Positions 9,438 through 19,282 of a DNA stretch of 64,000 nucleotides are shown one piece after another. Source of the stretch: Volutella citrinella (Eukaryota; Ascomycota; Sordariomycetes; Hypocreales; Nectriaceae); the NCBI GenBank assembly GCA_034401135.1, contig JAWZSP010000008.1, positions 1,178,001 through 1,242,000 of the forward strand. The letters run 5' to 3'. How positions within the stretch are numbered: position 1 is the stretch's first letter; every line of letters starts with the position of its first letter. The notes under the pieces were generated by a model, which saw only the letters and a program-made list of their open reading frames with translations, searched no databases and was not told where the DNA came from. The position numbers and the translations under genes are program-made.

Positions 9438-12171
9438 TCAAAGGCATCCTGAGCCACTAGAGTCAAGCAATATCAGTTCCTTGTACGCATCCGGCCCCAG
9501 CAACTCTCTCATGTACACGCCCTCCCAATCCTTTACCATGAGTCGGATCCGCTTTCGGTCGTTCGCTTGGAATTCTTCAGTCGTAGGGTAGTCAGTCCAC
9601 CGTTTCTTGACCACGTCCACCTGGATGGTCTCTCCTTCATGCTGAGTATTGATCTCAAAATGAGGCCCACTGAGAATAGAGAACAAATGTGTGAGGTACC
9701 ACTCATTGCCAAATGTCACCCGCCATTCTTGCTCGCTTTCAGAGCCGAGAAAGCCATCCAGGGCTGGACAGAATTCGCAGCCCTTACAGCCCAGTGGTTT
9801 GTATGCCCAGCCGAGAAAGCGGTTCGGGCTATCACTGCTAGGCCTGTGGATGATGTTCCGCAGGCAACATTCGACGAACTCCCGAAGTTGGGGCTCCACG
9901 GGAATGTTCCACCCACTCAACGCATTCAGCAGCGGTCCAAAGAAGTTGTGACTGAAGCTGTACACGTCAGCAGCCTGCCAAACCACTTGCGTGTGGACCA
10001 GGCTTGAGCAAGTCCGCTTCAGCAACTCGTTTGCAACATGACCGGAGCCAACGGAGTGTGCGTCGTTGAACATTCTAATGAAGCTTTCACATGAGTCTTT
10101 TGTTGCAGTTTCAAGGAGGTCGGGCGGTCCTAGCTCAACCTCTATCCCACCATGATTGATGATGATATCCATCATCTCCTTGGCGTTCGAAAATGGCTCA
10201 GTTGATCGCGTTGTTGATATATAATGTGCAATCTCATACAAAAGCTCGCGCCCTGCTTTGGATGCCACATCTGGCAAGATTCTGTGGATTCATTCGGTGT
10301 AAGAGAATACATCTCAACGAATATTGAACTGGGCCAAGGGGCTGACGATACTCACTTCCCAAGTATGAGATCCGTGTCCTCAAATCGGTCTGCTAGGTAT
10401 TCGATGATAAATCTGTGGTCGTCTTCCATGCGCGTTTCATGGTAGTAGTAATCAGGGATTTTGGCGTCCATCAGCGGATCGCCCCATCGCTTCAGCGAGA
10501 GACACAGAGCTGCAGAATTGAGACTCGACTTGCAGGCGCTGTAGATGAACCAGAAACTTCGCGCATCTGATGCCTCCACCATGGGATCAAGCCTGCCCAG
10601 TATGAGGTTAGCCGATGTTCTCAGAAACGCCAGCACTTAGGCAAATTGGGTACAAACCAGTGAGCCCAATCAATTTCCAATCCGTTATGCTCATACTGCT
10701 TGCCGAGATGCTTGACGAGTGGCTTCGCCACCCCAATGGTATGATCAATAAGCAAGTTACGCCGCCCGAGTGATAAGGCTGCTTCACTTGTTTGCTCATT
10801 TCCCGCTTTGAGCGCCCATTCTGTTATCAACTCGACAGTTGTGCCCACAATAGTGGGAACTAGGACTTCACAGGATTGGAGCGCTTTCGTCATAATGTCT
10901 ACCGCTCTGGGGAGTGCAACTGAATTCCCAATGCCTTTGTCAAGGTAGTCTATGATGAATTCAATGAGGTGATCATAATCCCAGGATGACTCGTCGAAAT
11001 CGTAGTTGTCGAGGAGATCGAAGAGGGAGATTATCGGTAGTATGAGGAAAGCGGTATCCAAATATCGGAAGATTGTCTTTGGATCATCGTCGTCGTGGTC
11101 GTCGCAACTCTCCACTTCTTCATTATCTGGCAGACGTTTCTCCCAGCTTGGTCCAAGAATTGCATCCGGGCCAATGACAATATCGTGAGCCAGGATGTTT
11201 CCATCAGCCATGTAGACAGTATCCAGCAGGGAACGCTGACCAATAACGTGTGATTTGAGCATTGTTCTCGTGTGCACAAGTCGAGTGAGGAAGAGACAGA
11301 ACCCAGTGGCATCACACACACCTCGTAGGACTCGCCCGACGGATGCATCACGGCCTTTCAAGGCATCCAGACTTGGGGAGTATTCGGTTTGCTCATGGGG
11401 GTAAACCAATTTGATAGGTGATTGTGATTCTAAGATTAGGGACTCCAGGAGCTCCTGGACGCCGGCAGCCTGCTCTGTGTCTGGGTTACTCAGTGGTCGG
11501 GAAGTGTGGGTAGAGCAGGTGAGTGTGTAAATGAGAAATAAGCGGTATCCTCTCGTGAAGCTTTTGATGTGTGCATCAGTAAAGAGCTGGGCAAAACAAG
11601 AAATGTCAAAGGCAGGATGGCCCATGACACCATGTTTCACACTGTGGTCACCATCCTCCTCGCTGTATTCTTCAAAGGGAAGACATATACCTAGCACACC
11701 AACAGAATTTGTCAGCTGGTGTGAGGCTGCATTGTGCTCAATGCTGTCACCCGTCGCATGCTGCAGCTTGTGCAGCTCGGCACCAACGTTTCGCAAGCCC
11801 AGAGCTCCAGTAACAGTCTGCAGAATCTCGTCTAAGAACGCATGCCACTTGGGGTTTCTCAGTTCAACGGCTTCTTTGCCAAGCTCCCAGAGTGGTGGGG
11901 TGCTGCCGTTGTCGTCAGGGAGCACACCTATGAGTTCCTGCAAGTCACGCTCCTTGTGCGGCAGAGGAATGGAGGGACCGTTCTTGATCTTGAGGCACGG
12001 GTTGACGTATGAGGGGTGGCAGAAGACAATCGACTCGGAGTTGCAGGGAACCTTGATGTCATCCAGGGCGGCGGTTAGTCGATCCCGGCATTGGCGAGAC
12101 CCATCTTCCACGTCGTTGCTCCAGTCATGGTCGACCGTGTTGCAGCTGCTCCAATCGTCATTGTCGCTCAT
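9438..12171 (-). CDS. Large fungal 2OG-Fe(II) oxygenase-like protein with altered iron-binding motif
   Basis: Three exons on the - strand: 12171-10658, 10592-10356 and 10281-9438, 864 aa. Introns: 10657-10593 (GTTTGT...CAG) and 10355-10282 (GTGAGT...CAG). The N-terminal part follows the order of large fungal 2OG-Fe(II) oxygenases: a SIVFCHPSYVNPCL-type strand, a double-stranded beta-helix core (about 130-220) and GYRLFLIYTL. The C-terminal half has C-x2-C (GCKGCEFC) and the closing LMVKDWEGVYMRELLG typical of the family. Relatives usually have an HxD pair in the core; here the equivalent is H146-N-A148, with the distal H201 and the R210 of GYR still present. An acidic run (DDHDDDD) follows the core. 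It may be a pseudoenzyme or may have changed chemistry. It is divergently transcribed from the aminotransferase gene 393 bases away. Its substrate is unknown. Confidence 0.75.
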
Positions 12172-12564
12172 GCTTTTATGGGGCCCAACCTCGTCCGCGA
12201 AACTTGCTCACAATACCGGTCGGGGGAATAAATGCGGCGGTGAGGGGACGGGGTCTGTAGTTTAAAGGTGAGGCTTGCGTGAATGGCGCCGTCATCTCAT
12301 GCGCGCCTTCCCGCAACCCCTCAATTGGCCCGTTCGCCAGCCGCGATGAAACCTCACCACGGCAGCAGCGAGCTTAACGCAACTGCCAAAACAGTTGCAT
12401 CAACCGCCTTTGATAGCATCCACGCCAACAATAGCCGAGCTGAGCCTAGGAACGAGAGAAAATTGACTTGCTCGCCACAGAGTGCCGCGCCCTCAATTGC
12501 ACATACAGCGCACTTGGCGATCAAGCTCGACGTGGATTGGCTGCCCGCCCCCTCATCAACCAGC
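12172..12564. promoter_or_regulatory. Shared divergent promoter region
   Basis: 393 bases separate the start codons of the oxygenase-like gene (-) and the aminotransferase gene (+). A reverse CCAAT box (ATTGG, 12536-12540) lies 25 bases before the aminotransferase ATG. The two genes could be co-regulated; that is inferred from the spacing only. Confidence 0.45.
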
Positions 12565-14053
12565 ATGGAGCAGCTGTCGCAAAGAGCAGCGCAAACAATT
12601 AACGAGCTCGATGTACCATGGAGATTCGCCCCGAGGCAAGAATATCACCCCGAAACTAATCCAGCCGGCCTCATTTCTTTCGGAACAGCGGAGAATGTGA
12701 GTCTTGATTGCCTACACGATCCAGCTGGGCACATCTTGACACGCTCGCCAGACGCTTGTTACTGAAGAGATTAGAGATTTCATAAACGACAAGGTAAACC
12801 TGCAGTTTGACTTGGTACATCCCTGAATCAATTCGGACTTGAATACTCACATTCTTCTCCAGGCTGAGCTTTCAGCCCAAGACCTTCTCTACCGCGGCAG
12901 TACCGCTGGCGGTGTCCGCTTCCCCAAAGCCCTTGCCGTCCATCTTAACGAGTATCTTGAGGCCCATGTCCCAATCGTGCCTGAAATGATTCGGTGCGTT
13001 GGTGCCGCGACCGCGATGCATGACGTCCTGGCCTGGGCAGTCACAGATCCCGGCCAAGCTGTATTGACCACCCGCCCTGTTTACGGCCGCTTCGAGCTGG
13101 ACTTTGGGAACAAGTCGCAGGCCAGGATTGTGTATGCAGACACGGATGAGACTGATTCTTTTGATGAGTCAGTGGTTGCAAAGCTTGAAGAAGCTCTCCA
13201 AAAATCCAGGGCCGCCGGCATCGAAGTCAAGATGGTGTTGATCGTGAACCCCAACAATCCCCTCGGCAAGCCAGAAGCTCCCCTCTCCACCGATGTGTTA
13301 ATTACTAATGCACTTATAAAGGAAGATGCTACCCACGTACAACTCTGATAAAGATAATGTCATTTTGTCAAGCTAACAAACTACATCTCCTGTCTGACGA
13401 AATTTACGCCTGCTCCGTCTTCTCTTCATCAGATCCTGAAGCAGTTCCTTTCACCTCAATTCTCGCAATCGATTCATCCAATCTAATCGACCCGTCACTA
13501 CTACATGTCACCTACGGCCTCAGCAAAGACTTCGGAGCCCCCGGCCTTCGCCTCGGCGCCATCATCACCAGTAGCAGCCCTGTCCTCGCCGCTATCGATA
13601 CCGTGATGCGGTTCCACAACCCGTCCGGAGCTTCTCTTGCTGCCGCTTGCGCAATGCTTGAAGATCGTGAGTGGTGTCGCGCTTTCGTGGCGTCGTCTCG
13701 CGACAAAATTGCTCGAGCACACGCCCATGTCACCCTTGGCCTGCGCGAGATTGGAGTTGACTACCTCCCGGGTGCCAATGCTGGTTTTTTCGTCTATATA
13801 GATTTGTCGCCCTACCTTCCCGAGAGCCTGGAAGGCGAAAATAATGCCGAGTTTGCTCTAGCCAACAAACTTGAGCGTGCGGGTGTCTTTCTGCATCCCA
13901 GAGAGGAGCATTTTCTTAGGAGAGGCTGGTTCCGACTGGTATACACTCAAGATGCGGCCACGGTGACGGAGGGGCTCAGGAGGTAGGTGGAAAATGAATT
14001 TGAATGACAAGTCGCTGACATACACTTCCAGAATACAAAAGGCCATCTCTTGA
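12565..14053 (+). CDS. PLP-dependent class I aminotransferase, ACC synthase-like
   Basis: Five exons: 12565-12696, 12752-12793, 12863-13265, 13322-13982 and 14032-14053, 419 aa. Intron 3 (13266-13321) has a GC donor (GCAAGC) and AG acceptor; only this splice gives the conserved NPNNPLGRCYPRTTL, while reading on hits a stop. The last intron (13983-14031, GTAGGT...CAG) adds a short terminal exon. Fold-type I features: LISFGTAEN near the start, the SDEIY block (D218, Y221) binding the PLP ring, and YGLSKDFGAPGLRLG with K261 as the Schiff-base lysine. The family includes ACC synthase-like enzymes and the C-S lyases of epidithiodiketopiperazine clusters such as GliI; sequence alone does not separate true ACC synthases from these. 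Neighbours are the divergent oxygenase-like gene and a convergent F-box-like gene 296 bases downstream. It is probably cytosolic, as no targeting signal is seen. Confidence 0.88.
13266..13321 (+). other. GC-AG intron in the aminotransferase gene
   Basis: 56 bases from GCAAGC to AAAG, with ACTAAT as a plausible branch site. No GT donor restores the protein. The splice joins CTC-G to GA-AGA, rebuilding the family motif NPLGRCYP. Confidence 0.8.
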
Positions 14054-14349
14054 ATCCGCAATACATAGAACAGGCCAGGCCCAAGGGGTCTACACCCTCG
14101 TCCTCGGCAAGCTAGGGGGACTGACACACTATCTTTGTTGGACATGAATTCTAGCTACTGTTGCATACGTTCATATAGTAAGCACAAAATCTCCGCCATA
14201 CTTTCTCCTTGTATGGCCGTTACTCCATCCAACCACACATTAGCGACGTAGACATGATCCAGCAATGATTTCACGCAAGCAACGCGCCATTCCTTTCAAG
14301 CAGAACAACTCCAATGCCCAGTGAGCCATCAAAATAGGAATCGCCACAC

Positions 14350-15688
14350 TCAGAATCGATCCTCAGTGCTTCCTTCCACCATCCAGGCTGATCCCCGCGG
14401 GCTTTCCGGGCGAAGGCCGAGGATCATGGGGTCAGGTAGATGGGCACTGTTCTGCCAATTCTGGGAAAGTCGGTTCGACAATTCCAGGTCTATCCATCGA
14501 GCATCATCCCAGAATGCTGCGGCCCACAAGTCTATATGTTCTTCACAGTGAGCGAGGTCCGAGCCAAATGCATCGTGCCAGAAGGGATCTGGGTAAAATA
14601 GCCGGACTTGAATGGCCTCTATCCTCCTCCAAGCTTGAATCGCGCCTGCATCATCGCCCCAGAAAGGACTGTATGAGGCTAATGGCCTAGGGTGCTTTCT
14701 GGTCCAGTTATCTGCGGCGCCTCGAGATATTACCATGCGCAGTGCCATTTTGACACCTCTGCTGGCTTCGCGCTCGTAGGGAAGAAGGCAATCGTCGAGG
14801 CAAGATTCCTCGACAGTGCAAAGCATCTTGTGAATGAAATCGAGCCCCCGACTAAGTAAGTGCGGCAAAACGCGCCCGGACAGAACGACATCATCAAGGT
14901 CTACAAGCCATCAGCGCTGCGTGCAACACGTTCTACACGGTCGAGGTGCACTTACCCAGAGTTTGCAACGAGCGTCGGTAGAAGTTCTCGATGGCAATAA
15001 CTTGGTACATCTCCCACGGGGCCATCAGGTAGTCGGTGAGGCATGACTGAAGTTCATTGAGCTTGGAGTGGTAATCGGCATAGTACTTCATGGGTGCTTT
15101 GTTGGCGACGGAGAGATTCTGGCTGAAATTTGAAAGGATCTCGAAAAGATAGATGGACTGCTGGATCCGAGAGCGCTCGACCGCAGAGGGGGGCCTCCAA
15201 GCGAGCGATTCTTGCAGGAGTGGCAAGTGCTGGTCGCGGACGGTGTGGCATTTTCGGATGAAGACGTCGGCCAAATCCTCTACTTTTCGGTATTGTTGCA
15301 GGATCCCCTGGGCTGTTTTCGTGTCCATCTTGAACGTCTCCGCTTCTTCACGTTGCCTTTCCAGTCGCCGGACCCATTCTTCAATTTCGGCTTCCTTCAA
15401 CGCGGGAAGATTCGGTATCTTCAGACTGGATTCCCGTGATGCGTAGGCGACGATCGCATGTTGATATATGTCTTCTGGCAGCTGTCTCTTCAAGTATCTC
15501 CGTAGGAGGTAGCTGGGGTGGGCTCGATATACGTAGTAGAAGCTCGGATGCGCCCTCGCCGCGGCGAAGAGAGTGTCCAAGTCAGGGGCCGATGCCAAAA
15601 TGGCCAGGCGTATTTCGAAAGGCAGGCCAGGGAGCCGAGGAATCTGGCCTCGGCCACTCGACGAGCGGTGCAAGGCAACAGCCGCCAT
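14350..15688 (-). CDS. F-box-like protein of unknown function
   Basis: Two exons on the - strand, 15688-14956 and 14900-14350, 427 aa. The intron (14955-14901, GTAAGT...TAG) splits an Asp codon and joins SLQTL to DLDDVVLSG. The N-terminal block IPRLPGLPFEIRLAIL followed by LDTLFAAARAHPSFYYVY is typical of fungal F-box-like proteins, which act as substrate adaptors of SCF ubiquitin ligases. A charged helix (about residues 100-125, EEWVRRLERQREEAE) follows. The C-terminal half is rich in Trp, His and Asp (for example GSDLAHCEEHIDLWAAAFW) and matches no enzyme I recognise. Its target is unknown. It converges with the aminotransferase gene. The F-box call rests on pattern only. Confidence 0.7.
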
Positions 15689-17621
15689 TCGTAATTGGAG
15701 AAGAAAGTGCGGAATTGATGCAGTTATGTATGTATGACTGGGGGGCTGGTTGTCGGGTTCTCAACACCTGTGTGACGATACAAAAGGCGATATTCCCTGC
15801 GGCAGGCGATACAAAATGGTATGTGGTTTGTCAAACAGGAAATGGGAACTGCGAGGGAAAAACATGACCAGCAATTGGTTCCCTTAGCAGGCTTTGGCCT
15901 CGCGGGCTTGGAAAGGGCCATTGGAGAAAGTGCGAGCAGTTGCTCAGTACCACTGCAGCCCCGGTTTCCATGGCAGGAAAGCTCTCAGAGTGAAAGGACC
16001 AAACCAGGGGGGTGAATCAGTTGCACCTTATTTGAGCCATCTGCCAAAGTCGCCGCGAATCGTCAGTGCGATTCATCGCCGTGGGTGAGATGTGAGCCTC
16101 AAAGAAGGGTGAATCAGATAGCATGTTTGTCTAGGGTGTTCCGCTATGCAGCTGTGCAACGCACACATTGCAGGCTTGCCACACGGAATCTGCGATGCTC
16201 ATTGCTTTGAATAGGACCGTGAATGCCCGTGTCGTCATTGATGACGGCAGTCTTGCCTCTCCACTATACGCGTAACAGCATCGCGGCCCTGTATGGTGAA
16301 AAGAAAAGAAGATCACGGCGGCCGAATGTTCTTCAAACGAGTAGCCTTTCAACCAGCATCAAGCTTGCCTGGTCGAATTTACAGACCGTACAAGTCCCAA
16401 AATGATTACAGTGTTGTACAGATAGTCTGCCTCGGATCATCCGATGGCAACCTGGAGGTATTGGACTCGAGAGGCCAGCCAAGCCAGCGTCTTCGCACTC
16501 TGTCATTTGCTTTTTCCCCAACTATATATAGCCAGCCAGCCAGGAAGAAGAAAAGCACCCAGCGTCGCACATCGTACTGACGTGCTCGCACAGAGTGCAA
16601 AACGATGCGCATTTCCGGGTCCCGTCCGGCTCGTACCAAGCCGTTTCAGCGTCTGCATTACACGCAAGAGCTGAATGGGAGCTGTGGGAGCCAACGGAAT
16701 GCGGCGGGCGACCAGGGGGTGGCTGTGAATGCGAAGGCGGTGGATGTTTTTGTTTTTTTCGTTTTCTTTTCTTTTTCTATTTTCATTATCCGTCGGTACT
16801 TCTCGCTTCCCTCTTCCACATTCGGACGGGACGACATGTGATGATTCCATCCTGTCCGTAGCCGGCGGCGTAGCAAGCCCTTCTTGGCGGGGTGATGGGA
16901 TGGGCACGACTTCTGGACGCTCACTGGCGGTGGCAGACGCCTTGGCGCAAGTAGCATGTCCATGGATGTGTGTGCTCAGACGCAGTTGGTTGCTCAAGGT
17001 TGTCACCCATGAGCATGGGTGCACCTGGCCGTCGTCTGTTGGTTCGTGGCTTGTCATCTATTTTCCGTATGCGCCGACCGTGCTTCTCGGCTGGCGGTGG
17101 CATTCACAGAATTATCCTGGCCGCATCCCTGCCCAGCGGGCCATACAGCCTGGTGACAGGTATTGTTTGGATCATAATGTGCAGGCCGGGTCCCTTTATT
17201 TGGGTGCTTGACGCCATACCGCTTACATTCGCGCCGTGGCACAGCGCTTGGGACAGCAGTCAATGGCCACAGCACCCCGCCAGCTTTGGCGAGGGCCCCG
17301 GACCAGGACCAGACCCTGTCCAGCGTCGTGTGGCCCCCGACAAACTTGCAGCACCAGCCGTGATTGAGAAAGTGAGAAGACCATCCTGTCACATCTCGCC
17401 CCTGAAGCCCATCTGGCCAAGGTGACTCGCCCAGCTTTATTGTTCCCCAGCACAATGGATCTATCACTCGCCGGGGGTCGGGGCGAAGATGGTGACAGGT
17501 GCTTTTTCTCATCCTCCGTTTCGCGCATAATATGTGTTTGCTTCCCTCGTCCGCTGGAGGGCGGCGGGCACTTCTCATTTCTGCTCTCCATCCCAAGCTT
17601 TGAATTGATTGCTTGCCCGTC
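15689..17621. other. Intergenic, 1.9 kb, between F-box-like and acetyltransferase genes
   Basis: A divergent promoter region. A strong TATA-like element (ACTATATATAG, 16521-16531) followed by GCCAGCCAGCCAG has no protein gene within 1 kb downstream on the + strand. A T-rich tract lies at 16748-16790. Several open frames up to about 190 codons occur on both strands but overlap one another and have no family features, so I regard them as chance. Confidence 0.5.
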
Positions 17622-19282
17622 ATGGATACTCCAGCTCAGTCTGCAGCTGCTACAGCGGCGAAGAGCAAGTATGCCATAGCCCGGGAGCCGAGTAAGTCCA
17701 CTGAGCGGCCCAGTCAAGCCCCCCAGAAGGGCCCCTGCCGCCATCGGCGCTAATGGCAGACGGGACAACAGGCTTCTACGATACCATGTTTTACATGCAG
17801 CACCGTCTTGGAATTCAGTCTAATGTTTTGATTTCTGCTCGGTACAAACACCATGCAGCCGGCTTGGGCCAGCAGCAGTTGGACCGGCCAACAGTCAGGG
17901 CTGCCCTGTCCGCTGTGCTTGTCGATCACCCAGAGCTGTACACGGTCGGCAGCATCCAGCCCGTGGCCAACGGAAAGCATCGCCTTCAGATGCGCATGCT
18001 GAGCACTATCCGCCTTGATGAGTGCATTGAATTCGTTCAAGGTATCTCTGAGGCTGGGCCAGAACTATTTGAGACCTTGCACAATCAGTGGGATTTCATC
18101 GACGGTGATAGGCCTTGGTGGAGAGTATACGTCGTCGGTGGGCAGGACGTCGTGTTCCTCAGCAGTCATGCCCTGGGCGATGGCTCCTCGGGCTATGCCT
18201 TCCACCGGTCCTTTCTTCGCGCCTTGAATTCAATCACCGGTGGACACCCCGATGCGGTTGATGACGACTCCAGGGCGGAAGCCGACGCCAGCAGCCTATT
18301 CCCAACCGTTACCACGCTTGCTCCGCTCGACCCTTCCATCCCAGAGGCCATCTGGGCCTCCATCATGTACACCGTTTACCGAATCTTGCTGGGGTTTGCT
18401 TTTCTCTTCTCCAGTCTCCCGCCGTCCAAGCCCTACTTCAACTCAGCCCTGGGCACGGCCGAACCAAACCATCGAACGGTTACTCGCGTGTCGTCGCTCC
18501 GGATCCCAGCCGCGCACATGGCCGCCGTGCTCGAGGCGTGCCGCGCCAACGGCACTACCTTTACGCCGCTCCTCATCGTCCTCCTGACCGCCACGTTTGC
18601 AGTAGATGTCTTCCCCGAGGCATCTTTGGCGATGTCGCGGTACACATTCGATGTGCGGAAATACCTGCGCATGCCCAAGCTGACAGAAGCAAAGGCCCGC
18701 GACGGTGTCATGGCCAATGCCACAGGCGGCGGGAACCATGTACACTGGCTGGGAAAGCATCGGCGAGCCATCATCGCCAAGACGGCTGGGAATGAGAAGG
18801 GCATCGCAACGCCCGGGGTTGATGCTTCTGTCGTGTGGGAGCTCGCGAGGAGCTACAGTGCCGACATGCGGAAGCTCATCCCGGGAAGGTTTCTGAGGAC
18901 ATGGGCAGCCTGCGAGCTCATGGGTTCGCACGTAGAGGATTTCGTGGAGAGAGGTCTCTCCGCCCTGGGCAACGTCCTGCCAATGTCGTTCCTAGTGTCC
19001 AACACGGGCGCGTTCAGGGCGAGCCTGTCGGGGGATGGCAACGACACATGCCCGCCCGATTGGACTATCGACGACGTGCAGTTCTCTGCAGGCGCCACGA
19101 ACGGCAACGTTGGTTGTCACGGATTCATTTTCAATGTTTCCGGAACTCAGGGAGGCGACACAGTCGTCATGGCGTCCTACGAGGAGGGCGTAGTCAGTCG
19201 AGCCATGGCCGAAGAGGTGCTCGACAAGACCATGGCGAAGCTGCTCGCCCTCGTCCCGGAGAAGCTCAAGCCCGAGATTTAG
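17622..19282 (+). CDS. Alcohol acetyltransferase-like (AATase) family enzyme
   Basis: Two exons, 17622-17691 and 17760-19282, 530 aa. The 68-base intron (17692-17759, GTAAGT...CAG) joins KYAIAREP to NGTTGFYDTM; without it the ATG at 17755-proximal frame (17753) would start only after the expected N-terminal segment. The motif SSHALGDGSSGYAFH (H160, D164) is the HxxxDG acyltransferase signature shared by AATases, BAHD enzymes and NRPS condensation domains. A second conserved stretch, NVGCHGFIFNVSGTQGGD near the C-terminus, fits the AATase fold. The expected reaction is transfer of an acyl group from a CoA thioester to an alcohol; the natural substrate is unknown. One hydrophobic segment (about residues 226-245, TVYRILLGFAFLFSSLP) may help membrane association. 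Isolated AATases often serve secondary metabolism, and an aminotransferase lies 3.5 kb upstream. Confidence 0.85.

Noticed and set aside
9106..9447. Possible extra terminal exon of the oxygenase-like gene via a GTATGT donor near 9423
   Set aside because: The in-frame TGA at 9440-9438 comes before that donor; if spliced, the intron lies in the 3' UTR.
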